From Mytilisepta virgata (taxonomy: Eukaryota; Mollusca; Bivalvia; Mytilida; Mytilidae): a stretch of DNA of 64,000 nt. Location: assembly GCA_028015205.1 (NCBI GenBank), contig CM051514.1, forward strand, positions 37,278,150 to 37,342,149, written 5' to 3'. Shown here piece by piece: positions 1 to 12,481 of the stretch (positions within the stretch are counted from its first letter, which is position 1; each line of letters starts with the position of its first letter). Made by a program: the position numbers and the translations under genes. The notes beneath the pieces are model-generated. The model ran no database searches. It was given only the letters and a program-made list of their open reading frames with translations, and was not told the DNA's origin.

Positions 1-491
1 ACATATAATAATTGCGATAAGCTTAAATGAAATACAATAAAATAACTGTATTCTTATTAATTTACTTTTATTTGAATTTATTTCTTTATATGGACTCAGT
101 TGCGAGCTGTTATCATGTGATACCGTGTGCTGTATTATCGATAACCCACATCATAATTTGTTAGATCATAAATGGCGCATAAATAGATATTTTAGAGAGC
201 CAAAACATTCGACAAACTTATATGTTGTGAACAGTGCCAGTTCAGATGTTGCACTGTAAAATGATCATAAAGCGAAATAAAAAATTTTTAAGACATACTC
301 ATGCTGGGGGATACAATTTACTTTCCACAGACTAGTAGACACAAATGAAAAAAATGAAAATTTCAAATTCCTCATATCCAAGAACAAACTGGACACATCA
401 AGGTAACAAGTAGCAAGATGGTTGCATAACTCGATTCGATCTGCAAAAAGGAAAACGAGCCCTTCTTTTATTAGTATATATATATATATTA

Positions 492-1775
492 CTTGATGGA
501 ATAATTTCAAAGATTAATAATCTGAAGAACTTTGGTATAAAGACAATTGAGAAACTCTGTACATCCTGTGTCGTGCCGATTTTAGACTATAATTCCAGTG
601 TTTGGGGATATAAAGATTTTTTGTTTTGTTCAGTTGGGGTTTTACGCCGTTTTCAGCACATTTGGCTATTTCGCGGCGGCCAGTTTTTATTGGTGGAGGA
701 AGCCGGAGTACACGGAAAGAACAACCGACCTTCGGCAGGAAAATTGGCAATCCTTGTCAATTTTAGATCTGAGTCCAACACACCCCGCCACAGGTGAGAT
801 TCCAACTCACAACCTCAGTGTTGACAGGCTAGTGATCATTAGTAGTCATGACAAACTACCTAGACCACTCGGCCACCGAGTTTTTGCGTGTGTAAATTGG
901 TACAGAACAAGGCTAATCGATATGTCTTAGGTGTGCATAAATTTGCAATAAATGGTGATGTTGGTAGGATGCCATGTAAAGAAAGACGCTGGAATAAACT
1001 TATATATTGGAATGGACGATTCACGTTTATAAATATTCGATTGGGATTTTGAACATTGTTTAAACAATTGGTCATCACATGTGAACTACATTCGGAGACA
1101 AATAAACATGGAGGACTATTTTCACCAAAAACAGATTTGCAATCTTTCCCATGTGAAAAATAAAATTTTTATGCTGAGTACCACTGAATGCGAAAATTTA
1201 TATTGGAATGTTTCCGATATCAAGAACATACAGAAAATTTAAATTACAATATAAATCTGAAACTTATGTTAAACTGAAAAATAGCCGCGCTGAACGTTCT
1301 ATACTATCACAGTTTAAATGCGGCATACTCCCTTTGAGAATCGCAACAGGAAGCAGAAGCTGATCGAATATGCAAAATGTGCGACTCAAAATGAACATCA
1401 CTTTGTTATGGACTGTAATTGTGACCATGATCTAAGAGTATCGCTTTTCATACACATGGGAGAATATTTTCATGACCTCACAGAAGACGAACAATTCATA
1501 CTGCTGATCCGTAAATTTCCAAGAAAAACTGCTACATTTTTTAACAATGCATTTAATAAGAGAAAAAAATTTTTGCATAGGAACAATCAAATCTAAATAC
1601 TGAATTTTGTCCGTTGTTAAATGATAATTTTCAATATATATGTAAAAATGTTTAAAGTGACTTATAGGTCCAAAGGGCCGGGTGTTGGTATATGTAGCAC
1701 AAATGACATATTTCTTATGTATTATTTTGTAAAACACATGTCACTTTAATAAAAAAAACTTGGTATTGGTATTAC
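492..1775 (+). pseudogene. Degenerate LINE fragment (reverse transcriptase C-terminal region)
   Basis: Translation of 492-620 gives LINE-type reverse transcriptase tail sequence: KLCTSCVVPILDYNSSVWGY. After an intervening SINE it resumes at 881 with VQNKANRYVLGVHKFA and GRMPCKERRWNKLIYWNG. It then shifts frame to DWDFEHCLNNWSSHVNY and shifts again to RSILSQFKCGILPLRIATG. It ends with a cysteine/histidine motif, RICKMCDSK followed by EHHFVMDCN, typical of the end of many mollusc LINE ORF2 proteins. At least three frame breaks and several stops make it non-functional. The 3' end is near 1775, after 'tttaataaaa' and a short TTGGTA repeat. The 5' end is truncated. I cannot name the clade. Confidence 0.75.
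621..880 (-). mobile_element. tRNA-derived SINE (family 1), inserted in the LINE
   Basis: On the minus strand it starts CTCGGTGGCCGAGTGGTCTA (A-box-like) and carries a B-box-like GAGTTGGAATCTCACC. It ends in the shared 3' body 'ggcttcctccaccaataaaa', closing with an (AAAC)-rich tail. It is closely related to the copies at 35095 and 58245. It interrupts a LINE reading frame between GYKDF and CVCKLVQNKA. A short TTTTTG at both edges is consistent with a target duplication. The LINE must be older than this insertion. Confidence 0.8.
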
Positions 1776-4616
1776 AACATCAACATAATCTACAAAGAAA
1801 TCATATTCGTCATTAATAAGAAATTAAGTAAACTAAAAAAGTAAACTTCGCATGTGGTAGAGAGACTCGCATAAAATTGAAACCCGTTACATCTATCCGA
1901 ACACGTCAAGCATAAAGATGGACTCATACCGTGAACAGTTAAATCACTACCGTAAATGCTGTAAAAACTGAAATAAATTTAATATGGATTTCAACGCAGT
2001 AACGAAGTATTAATTTGAAATGGAAGTATCGATTTTTCCGGGGAGTTGGTCCAATAATAGTCATAGCAGCCCCTAAATAATATCAATAAGCATTCTTATC
2101 TACTTATGGCAATGCGCTTTGGATGTATATATATATGAACAATTGGGGGTATTCTTTATTTTTCCAAAGTGTTTTGACTTTTGAGTCTGTCAGTGTTGAC
2201 TGTGGTAAATAGTAATAAATGCATGCGTGGGTGACAGGAAAGGTACGTAATGAAATATCAATTAATTAACGCTATCCAGTCGATATACTTGACTCTTAGT
2301 AGTAGTAGGATTAAGCGGGTTTTATGAGTAAACGAATCCACGCCCTATCTATCCTGACACTTTGGCATTTAAAACACACACAAAAATTCCAAAACAGTAT
2401 GATTACCAACAAGGTGAGCTAGAAATGATAAGATTGGTTGGTACAAAATTTACATATAAGGGTCAAAATTTGCTCGTTTTCACTGTAAAACTATCTATTA
2501 TTCTCATTCTGCTGGTCCACAAACAGTCACCCGATTAGTGGTTGCAATACATATACTGTATAATACAAATGTTTATGCACTTTATAAAAAATGCATATTT
2601 TGAAGAATTATGCAGGATATGTAAATAGTGCTGAAGAAAAAAATCATTGTAGAAAACGAAACCGTACGAAAAAAAACGTGTATATTATGTTTTAGTTCCA
2701 TAATTACAAGGAAAGTTAAGCCAAAACAAGCTATCCGCAAGCGAGATTCCTTATTCTTCCGTTTTGAGGCAATATCTATTCCAGATGTTGCCATGACAGC
2801 TGCACGCAGCACCTTGCTCACCCCTTGCCATTGGTTTTAAACAGAGGAGACGGCATTGCCATGTCTGTAGATATATGGAGCAGGAACCGCTGTCCCTTCC
2901 GCAGCACCTAAGTTGATACAAAGATTCTGTGATGAGGAATTGGCGTTGTCTGTGGATTTTGATTTAAATCGAAATTGTATTGATTTTTTGTTTTTGTTCA
3001 TTTACATTGTTTGTCCTTATTCTTACGTCTTTTGGATTGCATTCTGTGTAACCCTGACCTTTGTCGTGTTAAATTCTCTGTAATTCTCAAGTGAATTTAA
3101 TTTAAATATCATTTGATTTCATATAATATATCGTAACGCGAATTGGACATTTTAAGGTTTCTCTGTGTTAATTCACGTTTCAGTAGTCAGACTGTTCTAA
3201 GCTGGCGTTGCAATGGTAATTATATGTGTTCTAATTAAGTTTGCCTTCCAATGACCAATGTGCCGAATCACCGTGTTAATCATAACAAATGGGGTTTCTG
3301 TTTCTATGGTATCTTTCGCTGACTTATCTTCCGATACATGTCAATGATCAGTCTATATTATCCCTGGAAATTTATTAGCAAAATGGTTTGTATTTCAATT
3401 ACATCGTACCATACTCATACGCGAATCGGCGTAAACTTTATTTTGTCTTTTAGATTTTGATACCGTATTCTTGTCCGTAACGTCAAGGTTTGCGTAAACG
3501 TTAAAATACTGCATATCTTCTTCATAGTCTAAATACAGCTAGGGCTGTCGCGTGTTCTGGGAGAGCAATGTTAACACCCATAGCACATGAAAGACTCCCT
3601 TGTAGGTGTCGAAAGAGAGTAGGTTAAAATGACTCTACGAGGTTGGTCTCGCACCTGCCAAGCGGACAGGGATTAGCATAAGTTGGTGGAAAGTTTCAAC
3701 TATAAACCTCATTATCAAATGCTTCTGGCAATGGCATTCCTTAAAAGACAGCATCGTTCCCTTTATGCTCCAGCGAATACAAACAGTACCATAGTGTGGT
3801 GGACAAAAGTTACCTGAAATGCGAAATCGAGAAAACCGGCACAGGAGATTTTGAGTAAATTTTTACTTAATTATTTTGGAAAATATTTTTTAATTTTAGT
3901 TCCCTTTGCCAAAGTTGTAGCAAAAGGGTTTCATCTAATGAACTCATTATGATAACTGATAAAATCTTCATTAAACTAGAAATCTGTTATGTCGGAATCG
4001 ACAGTGATCCCCGCACCCTGTTCACATGAAAAATGTTCCATTGCGTAAACTTTTTCCGAAACATATTTCATAATATAAATGATATTTGTTCCAGAATTTT
4101 TTTCATACTACTCTGACAAGACAAATAGCGGCAAGATAAGTCAACATGAATTCATTCATGGCTGTTAAGAATAAAGGTGATTCATATTTTAGCTCTTGTG
4201 TATTGATTTAGAGTTACCATTAACTTTTGTTGTCCAATAGTCAGGGGTGGGTCCAATAAAAAAAAAGACTATCGTAATCTGCTTATATTGTATTGAATAT
4301 GGCAATTTATCATATTCATTAATTAAACACATACTCTGGTGTTAAGTAACGCCTTATACCCTAGAATTTGGAATTTCTTGTTATTGATCTACTGCTGTTA
4401 AGATCCATCCAATCATTTTAATATACCATTGACAATTAATGGAGAGAATTCGGCATAAAAAATATCAAACCCTGACACTTTAACTATAAAATATACATGC
4501 TCCAAGTCAGTAACCGTTAAATTAGTGCATTTCACAATTATTTTGTTTTTTAGCAAAAAAAAAAAGGGCCAAAAAAATTTTCGCCTCGCTCGGCTGGGCC
4601 AAAGTTTTATTATACT

Positions 4617-4630
4617 CCCCCCCCCCCCCC
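4617..4630 (+). repeat. Poly-C tract (14)
   Basis: An uninterrupted run of 14 C, next to short A runs. Length is likely unstable. Confidence 0.9.
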
Positions 4631-5092
4631 TTTCCAATATCCTGGAAACGCCCCTGATAGTTGTTTCATTGAATAATATTTCCTGTGAATAAACTATATA
4701 TAATTCTTATTTAATGTTTACAATAAATTTGACATAGAACATTCTATTCATTAAGATCCATTTTAAATTTGTATTTCAGCAATGTAAACAATAATTAATC
4801 TCACCCAAGATGATTTAAACACAAAAGGTAAGATTAAACATATTCATTGCATTAAATTGCATGAAAACAAACCAGTTTAACCAGTGGAACAAACGTCACA
4901 ATATGGAACAAATTTCACCAGGTAGGAACAAATTTCCGCGGCAAATTTCATAATCAATGGAACATATTTCACCAAGTAAATCACTGAACAACCGTGGTAA
5001 CCGTGGCCGACTATATCCAGGGAAGCTAAAAGTACATACCCGAAATTATCCAAAAATAATAACATTTGCTATGATATCCAAAGAAAATTGGA

Positions 5093-5228
5093 AAGACCCG
5101 AATTCTCCTCAGTGCTGTATAAATAAAAATCTGCAGACATTTTTAAAATCTTGACCGGAATTCTCCAGAGTGTCAAAAAATCCTGACCCGAAATCTCCGC
5201 CGGCTGTGTTAAATCTTGACCCGAATTT
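5093..5228 (+). repeat. Degenerate short tandem repeat
   Basis: Three imperfect units share the core 'aaatcttgacccgaa..ctcc' (for example at 5147, 5181 and 5211), spaced about 30-38 bases. A related fifth-copy core 'gacccgaattctcc' lies at 5095. No function is evident. Confidence 0.5.
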
Positions 5229-5256
5229 GCGTCTCGTATCTAAATATCATTGAGTT

Positions 5257-5257
<1 letters not shown>

Positions 5258-5289
<32 letters not shown>
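5258..5289 (+). repeat. Poly-C tract (32)
   Basis: An uninterrupted run of 32 C lies about 280 bases upstream of the exon A start codon. Long C/G runs can form i-motif or G-quadruplex structures and are prone to sequencing and assembly length error. Confidence 0.95.
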
Positions 5290-5290
<1 letters not shown>

Positions 5291-5567
5291 CCGAGCATAT
5301 GACATTTAATTATGATGTTTTCAAGAGAATTTTGATACTTTTAAAAAAATTATTCATTGGCAAAAAAGTCGGGCCAAAATTGATTGAGCTGATCGTATTC
5401 CCTAATTTATGGAACAAAATTAATAGAGTGTATTATTTTCCATCTGGAAACAAATTCGGTTAAAATAAATTACTCTGGTGGTGTACAATTTTGGCGGGAA
5501 AAGCACGTGCGGCTCAGATGCACTTCCTTTTTCCGGTTTGATTAGCAACATAAGAATTATTGTGTCG

Positions 5568-5754
5568 ATGAACGGGCACCTGCAGTTGCCTAGGCCAGTT
5601 TATCCTTACAAAGACAGAGAAAGTAGAAGAGATAAGTACAGAAGACTTCGTTCAAGAGGAAAAGATGTCCCTCACGCTGATTTCATCAGGGGATTTGGAC
5701 TATCCTCTCCGGTGTCTGCAAGTGCAACTTCACTTGCATCTGATGACAGTGAAA
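5568..5754 (+). CDS. SRCIN1/KIAA1217-like: Alternative first coding exon A of SRCIN1/KIAA1217-like gene
   Basis: The exon encodes 62 residues plus one base. It starts MNGHLQLPRPVYPYKD, continues through a basic Arg-rich stretch (RESRRDKYRRLRSRGK), and ends in a Ser/Ala-rich segment (SSPVSASATSLASDDSE). ATG 5568 is the first in-frame ATG here. The donor is GAAA|GTAAAT at 5755, so the exon ends in phase 1. The only recognised downstream exon needing phase 1 is 39641-39885, and joining them makes an Asn codon followed by YNARKIYG. The implied intron is 33.9 kb. Beyond the donor the frame runs on through AT-rich, non-conserved sequence to a stop near 5867, which supports splicing there. The family assignment rests on the exons at 39641 and 58981, since this N-terminus is not itself recognisable. 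It is most likely an unstructured cytoplasmic tail. Transcription start is not determined; an E-box-like CACGTG lies about 65 bases upstream. Confidence 0.6.
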
Positions 5755-6572
5755 GTAAATTGATCACTTTAAGATTATTTATTAATCCTTTCTTTTGCAC
5801 ATTGGGAAAAATGTATGTTAACAAGGCAAACAAAAGATCAGGGTTGAGCTTAAGATATTACTTGTGACCTCCAACTCGTATTTATACACTTTGAGGCCCT
5901 TAATGTCCTTATCAAGGTTAAGGCCTTATCCCCACATGCACTTGACATGTTTCTATTCAAATGGGGCTGGGGGTGGGGGCACTATTCTCAATATATCGGC
6001 TAACTAACCAATTAAATGTCGTTTTATTCTGTCTCCAACTTGCTTTTTGTCACTAAAATAAGGCAATATAAGTTGAACATATGTCCTTGGCTAAATCATC
6101 TCTCTAAATGTTTTTCATGGAAACAGAATCCCCTCTTCCCAAATAATAAGATTTTAAATTATATGGTTAATTATCAGTCATTTGTTCATACAAATATATC
6201 ATACACTCATTCAGACAACTTTGTTCTTGTGCTGGTTGAGTGCTTGCCTTGAGAGGAAACTTTCTTTTTTGTCAAGTTTTCTGATTTTGATTTTGGTTCA
6301 AATATTTTGAATTCACATCAAAATTCTTTTTACATTTCATTATTTTTTTTTTTAAATTCTGAAACTTATTCCTCAGATAAACTGACAATTTCAAATTGTA
6401 CAAGCCAGGTTTGAATTTTAGAGTTATTTCCCTTTGATTATGGTTTCTCAATGTCAGCAATAAAAGTATTTCATACCTTGGGTTATTTTGGCTGTGGTTA
6501 TATTTTGCTTTATTTGGCTTCTCTTGTAAATATACCAAAATTAAACAGTCAAAAATAAAACTCCAAAGCCAT
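5755..6572. other. Intron, no features seen
   Basis: Starts at the exon A donor. AT-rich, with open frames running only by chance. No repeat partner was identified within the window. Confidence 0.5.
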
Positions 6573-8168
6573 CAAGTTTTAGAAATAACTTTTTAAATGA
6601 ACTTGCCCGAAGCAAGTTCATGCAAGAATCCACTTGCCCTCATAGATTTCAGCTTGCCCAATAGAAATGTGTTAGCACTTACTAAAAACTTCACTTAGAA
6701 TATGTAAAGGTTGTTAATGTCTTATTGATGACCATGTTGGCCTCTGAATTTAAAAATTCATTGAATTTGTTTGTTTATAAATATCTTTTTTACTGTCTTT
6801 GAGAGTTTTTTTTTAACATCATGAATTATAATGATTAAGGGATGACACCAAAAGATCAATGTCGGATAAAAAACTTATGTCAAATAGTTTGGGGGAGAAG
6901 GGGGGGGGGGGGTAAAAATCGCTGCAAGTTTTGTTATCCGACATTGATTTATAGATTGAAAATTTCGGATTCAAAATCGGCCCTAACATATGTTTGGACT
7001 TTTAAAGCAAATAAAAGCCATCAAATTGTACTGGAATGCAAATTTTTGGCCGAGAGTATTGGGGCGAAATCAATCGTAGTATTTACGTTGTTCAAACGCT
7101 TTATTGTTAGTGATTTAAAAGTGCCTTTTTTATGCATACTAAAAATACACATCACTTTTTTCCAATATTTTTTAAAAGTGACGTCCAAGTCAATATACAG
7201 AACAAACATACATTGTTGAGGAAAAACAGGACCATTGATACAAAAAGTATACTCTCAAAGCATATGCCAATATTGATCAATCAATTTTTCCCAAATTAAG
7301 TTAAGAGGGGGGTGGGGGGGGACATCAGTGAGAAAACTATTTGAATTAAGTTTTTATCCTACATTGAACTTTTGATGTTGTTCCTAATAGAAAAAAATAT
7401 TGCTTTTTACTTCATTTGTCAATCAACACTACTGTCCTGCAAGTCGCAAAACTCTTGGATATTATCTTTTGCATGTGCTATCACTATTTTAATCAAATTT
7501 TTGTTAAAAGAGAGTGTCAGCTGTCATCATTTTTCTCTTAAAATACATTCTTGAAAAATCTTTGAATGTATAATGGCCTTTTTTAAACAATTGATAGGGT
7601 CGACCATAACAATTGTTAAAAAAGGCAATTTTACATTCAAAGTTATTTTTTTCTACGATTTTCTTACAGAACCCCGATGTTGCAATTTTATTCAATTTTA
7701 CAATGGTCTTTAAATAGTCAGTTTACATAAATTTATGCCAGACATCGTGTTTTGTCCATAATTGACACGATCTCAAAATCAAAATACTTTATAGCTGTTC
7801 TGGTCTATTAGTTACTAAAGGATTTCTCCTACATTTGGAATCATTTTCTGTTTTTAAAGAAAAAATTTGTGATTGATTTAGATTACAAATTGCTTTCGGT
7901 TGTCTCGGATTTGATCGATCTCTTTCAGGTATGTTACAGATATTATGGAATGTAAAAGCTTACAAACTAAGCTTTTTATGGTCCTTTCCCCATCCTGTCC
8001 TTAGAAAAAAGTCGCTGTTATCGAGAAAAAATCGTCACCAAAGTACTGAGATACCAATCGAAGGCAAATTTTTCACTTACCCACCAGGAAAGAACAAGCA
8101 GTGATTTACTTGCCCATTGGGATTTCAACTTTGTTGGGCAAGTGAGCAAGCGCTTATTTCTAACACTG
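6573..8168. mobile_element. Possible hAT-like non-autonomous element with imperfect inverted termini
   Basis: The left end reads CAAGTTTTAGAAATAACTTT, followed by GAACTTGCCCGAAGCAAGTT. The reverse complement of the right end reads CAGTGTTAGAAATAAGCGCT and then CTCACTTGCCC. Ends starting CAGTGTTAGAAATA are typical of hAT elements. I could not find a convincing 8-bp target duplication, and there is no transposase. The interior contains two G-rich runs (6900 and 7307) and AT-rich filler. The boundaries are tentative. Confidence 0.4.
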
Positions 8169-10144
8169 CAAAATTTCAGATTGTTAAATTATAATTGACA
8201 TTGATTTTAGTTGCAAATATTTTCTTTCATGGATATTGTCTACTGTAATCATATTTGTTCAATCAAACCTCTTTAAATCATATTTTTAAAACGACAATTA
8301 TCAATTGTCAGTCATAACAGCTTGTAGTTACAACAGTATTATCATTACACAAGACACTGCTAATCAAACTAATTACTACTATTTAAATTTATTTTATACT
8401 TTTTTTTTTTCGAAATGCCAAAATTAAACAGTACTGACTCAAAATGTCAAATCTTAACACACAACAATTTAACATTCATGTTTTTAGCAAGAAATGCCAA
8501 ATTATCCCTACACCGAAATAGCCCAATTTAATGTAATATTTTCATTGACCTTAACTTGAATATTTAAATTTCTGCCTTCATTGATTATATATTTGCTAGT
8601 TATGAAAGAAAAGGGTCAAGGGAATTAAATATTGCAGGAATTTCTTTGAATTAGGTATTTATTCAGGCCTTGATCTTTTATCCTAAAGGCGTCCACCACC
8701 TTTAATCCTAGCAAGAAAACTGCTGATATTTTGACACTAGCATACTTTATAGCCCTTTGGATGTTAGATGAGATGGATATATAGTTCTGAGCAAATTTTG
8801 TGTCTCTTACAGCTTATGAAACTACAGTATAATTTGTTATATCCATAACAGCTCTCATACATTTAACATTTTTTTGGTGACAGAGATACATTTTACAAAA
8901 TGGTATTGGCTCATGTTGATCAGTGGTCTAGGTTATTTTTCATATCTACTGATGATCGTCATAATTTAACCTGTCGACACGGACTTGACATGATATTGCT
9001 AGTTTTATGCTGAAGGTCACTGATTAAATTTAGATACTCCAATCACGGTTCCAACATCCAAAAAAAAAAAAAAAATAAATAAAACAGCCATGTAATGTTA
9101 AATTGTTGTAAATTGCCAATAAATAACACCAAATCAAATAAAAAAAACCACCGAAAGTTTGTGTCTGAAGGTGCTGTAATAGTATGCATAGATTGCAGCA
9201 TTTTTTATTGCCAAACAATGATTGATTTGATCGTAAATTAGTTAAGTATTTTAGGTGATGAATGAAATCAGATAGACCTGTACATAGTTGATATGCACTT
9301 TGAAATGATTGATAAACCATATAAGAATTTTACAAGCACTTTTCCAGACTTGTAAATTCCTTGATGAAGTGTTCATAAACATAATGCAATGTACTGTAGC
9401 AATATAGAATTTTTATTTTATTTTCATTATATATGGATTTGATAATTCCCGTGAGGGAACTTATTTGGGGTATATAATACAAAAGAATTAAGAAGGGTCT
9501 TTCAGGAAGTTCACCGTAGGCATGATAAAGTATGAATTGATAAATGCAGGACACCTGGTTGCATTTATATATAAATATATATGTTTAGGGCGATATGACA
9601 TTTTGTTATATGAATGTCAAAGATATTGATATTTTCCTTTGAGACATATACAGGTATTTTAATATTTCTAATGATGTCATGCCATTCAGTTAGCATAGAA
9701 AATTATCAAGGGGTTGTATACAAAGCCCTGTTAGCTCATGTTAAGAGTGAAGAAGGAGCCTCTGGCCTTTTGATGGGACAAAAAGTACAATAGAATACAT
9801 TTTGCTATGAAAAACACAAGAAATATTAATTGAGAAATATATAAAAAAAATATGAAAAGTACTGAAAAGACCTTAATTACTTTACAGTGTTAATGTTTTT
9901 AAAATGTTTGGTTTATCATGTTTTGAAATTGTTTGGCCTTTTGATATCACTTGATAATTTCATTATCCTTTTAGATGTGGTACTTATGTAGGATTTAATA
10001 TGTCCACTGTGATATAGTGTCCGCTAGACATTTTTTCATGGTAAAAAATGTCCACAGACAAAATTATATTATGAAATTTAGTCTGTACACAATTTACTTA
10101 TAAAATTGTGTCCAATGATGTGAAATAATGTCCAAAACTGAGAA
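8169..10144. other. Intron, no features seen
   Basis: AT-rich intronic sequence with short A and T runs (8400, 9060). No gene or clear repeat was recognised. Confidence 0.5.
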
Positions 10145-10168
10145 TAGAGGTTTCCCTAGACCAATTTA

Positions 10169-11042
10169 CAGGGTTCGCATGGGTGCTTGAAAACCTGGAA
10201 AGTACTTGAAATTGAAAATTGGAAATTAAGGCCTTGAAAGTACTTGAAATTCAAAGGAGGTCTTTGAAACTCCTTGAAAAACTGTGTTTTTGAATAATCA
10301 AAAAAATTGGTTAAATTTTCTGCCATAAAAGTGTTTTTAATTCGTTTTCAGATCACTCGGTCTCGTGTTTGTCGGTATTTTTGTCAAGACTTTATGTAAG
10401 TTTCGCGTAATTTCCCTTTTCTAAAAATAGCTACTTTTCTGTGAAACCGGTGCGTAGTAATTTCTGTGATGCAGTCACGAAATAAATCTGACTTTGCGTA
10501 AAAATTTTAGTAATTAAAATCCAGATTGATTTTTTGATAACTTAAATTAACTTTAACTAATAAAACATCTTTCATTTACTTGATTAAATGTATTTTGCCA
10601 ATGAATTTTAGTCACAGTGAGCAAACCAAAACTGAAAGTATTTCGAAAGAACGTTGATGACATGCCTGGGAAATGTAAATTCTCGGATGTATGGCTAGAA
10701 AAGCCACAGTATAAGGCATGGCTGAAGAGAAGTGTTATATCTGTGAACAAAGCAAAGTGTGAAATATGCAAAAAAGACTTCGATATATCATCAATGAAAA
10801 TGAAGGAGTTGCAAGACACTATTTAACTCTTTCAAACATAACATTCATGTTCATTGTTCAAAATTAAACCTTTAATTAAACTAACGAATGTTTGCTTTCT
10901 TACAATTACATATAGGTCATAACCATATGGATTTAAATTGTCCATATCAGTTGATTTCTGGTCCTTGAAAATTTGGAAATTGGTCCTTTAAAGTCCTTGA
11001 AATGTCCTTGAATTTTGTGGTAAAAAATGTGTATGAACCCTG
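10169..11042 (+). mobile_element. hAT-like DNA transposon 1 (decayed), 6-bp target duplication
   Basis: The element starts CAGGGTTCGCATGGGTG and ends GTGTATGAACCCTG, giving a short CAGGGTTC inverted terminus. It is flanked by AATTTA on both sides (10163-10168 and 11043-11048). The uninterrupted repeat X copy (TAAATT at 23505-23510, reverse strand) has this site once. Subterminal regions are full of 'cttgaaa' motifs at both ends. Its interior encodes a BED zinc-finger-like peptide (10617-10826). It is 874 bp, far shorter than an autonomous hAT. Confidence 0.75.
10617..10826 (+). pseudogene. BED-type zinc-finger-like remnant of hAT transposase
   Basis: This 69-residue open stretch contains KFSDVWLEKPQYKAWLKRSV, then AKCEICKKDFDISSM and a final KELQDTI. 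The pattern W-L-x-Y/F-x-x-W-L, C-x2-C, F-x-I-S-S-M-x-x-x-x-L resembles the N-terminal BED finger of hAT transposases. The expected His residues after the Leu (the SHxxGKKH part) are missing because the frame stops, and the catalytic DDE and dimerisation parts are absent. It is therefore a 5' relic within transposon 1 and not a host gene. Confidence 0.6.
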
Positions 11043-11346
11043 AATTTAGCATGGTGCCCTCATCATGAATTTTAGAATGTGCCCCCAGATAGCCAAACCT
11101 AACTTTCAATTTTTAGCTCACCTGATCCATGGGTCAAGTGAGCTATTCTCATCACTTGGTGTCCATCGTCCCGTTCCGTCCTCTTCCGTTAATGTTTACA
11201 AAAATCTTCTCCTCTGAAACTACTAGGCCAAATGGAACCCAAACTTGGCTACAAGCATCATTAGGGTATCTAGTTTAAAAAATATGTCCGATGACCCCAC
11301 CTGCCAACCAACATGGCCGACATGCCTAAAAATAGAACATAGTGGT

Positions 11347-12481
11347 CAGGGCCTAATCTAGGATTTTGAAGAGGGAGAAGTGACTTCTCCTTCCAGGATG
11401 GATTTGGGAGAAGTGGTCATTTTTCTGGTGAAGTGGACTTTAATTCACCGTATCGGTTGCGCTTTCAAAATAATTATTTTAGTAAAACTATTTAATACAG
11501 AAAACTTAATCCCAGTATGTGTCTGGTGATTTGTCTTAGCAGGAACTGAATGGCCAAGAGCATAGGCATTGCCTTTTTTAGCCGCACGACAAATTTCACA
11601 GTGCCAAAGACCTTTAGGGTCTTCCTTATACCAATCAGAGCAATCTTGGCTCATAACTTTACAAAACTTCTTTGACTTAAGATTTTGATCAGTCTCATCT
11701 GTATTTTTTCTTTTTAAGTTTGATTTTTGTGATTGAGACTGATTTTTTAGGGGGATTGACATAATATTGCCAAAAGCACTTTAATTTAATTATGTTATCA
11801 GTGTTAACAGAATTTTGAATTTGATAAACTATAAAAAAAAAATTAGGACAGTTATATACAGTTTGATTTTCTTTTGATCTACTAATTTTGAGTACTTGAG
11901 TAATTTAATTTTCACAGCTTACCAATATATTTTATTATCAAAGGATAAGTTGTCAAAACATTGTGTCATTGTAACTCGAGATTCTCATACTCATTGTCAC
12001 CCAAGCCAACTTTCAATCATATAACTAACCTATTAACGGCTAATTATCTATCATCATAGGTGTTTCCTTGTAATCCTAATTGTAGAACAAATATAAAATT
12101 AGTTGACTTTGTGATAACGCAACATCGTCCTGACGCCATGCATCTTCAATGCATTCATAACAAACGAATGAAACGATATTTCGATTTCCCTTAAATAGTT
12201 TTGAATATAAAATTCAAATAGGTTTAAAGTCGCCGTTGTATTTATTTCAATCAAACATTGACAATATAAGTCGAGGGCGACTTCAAAATTTCAATTCTTG
12301 ATGGTCGCCATTTTGTTTCAAAAATTTACCTGTGCTAAAAATTTCACGAATTATCTCCCATTTACTGATATTTCGATAGCGACTTCACTTCGCCAAGAAA
12401 TGAATAATACGGCGAGATTTAGCGATTTTGAAAATTCTTTGGCGACTTAAATCGTCATTTCTCCGGCAAGATTAGGCCCTG
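11347..12481 (-). mobile_element. hAT-like DNA transposon 2 (decayed), 5-bp target duplication
   Basis: The left end CAGGGCCTAATCT and the right end AGATTAGGCCCTG are perfect 13-bp inverted termini. GTGGT flanks both sides (11342-11346 and 12482-12486). Other copies of the host element read 'acataggggtaaattgctg' across this point without interruption (63126, 63448). It carries a minus-strand zinc-finger peptide (11445-11762). It is 1135 bp, non-autonomous or internally deleted. Confidence 0.75.
11445..11762 (-). pseudogene. Zinc-finger-like N-terminus of a hAT-type transposase
   Basis: This 105-residue stretch has a Lys/Ser/Gln-rich head followed by SQDCSDWYKEDPKGLWHCEI, then CRAAKKGNAYALGHS. 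W-x-C-x2-C with a following Lys-rich loop resembles the TTF/BED-like finger of ZNF862-type or KIAA1586-type hAT-derived proteins. The rest of a transposase is missing. The frame continues into AT-rich sequence of the element. Confidence 0.55.

Larger units (their letters stand above)
1776..5567. other. Upstream flank without recognised genes
   Basis: This is AT-rich sequence with frequent stops in all frames. It holds a 14-base C run at 4617, the 32-base C run at 5258, and a degenerate tandem stretch at about 5093-5228. A slightly more GC-rich patch at 3540-3790 resembles dispersed-repeat sequence, but no second copy is visible here. The last 100 bases before 5568 are the likely promoter or 5' UTR region for exon A. 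Confidence 0.5.

Noticed and set aside
2840..3070. Possible LTR or retroelement fragment ('ccgctgtcccttccgcagca')
   Set aside because: Reminiscent of a common bivalve repeat, but no second copy, terminal repeat or coding sequence is visible in the window.
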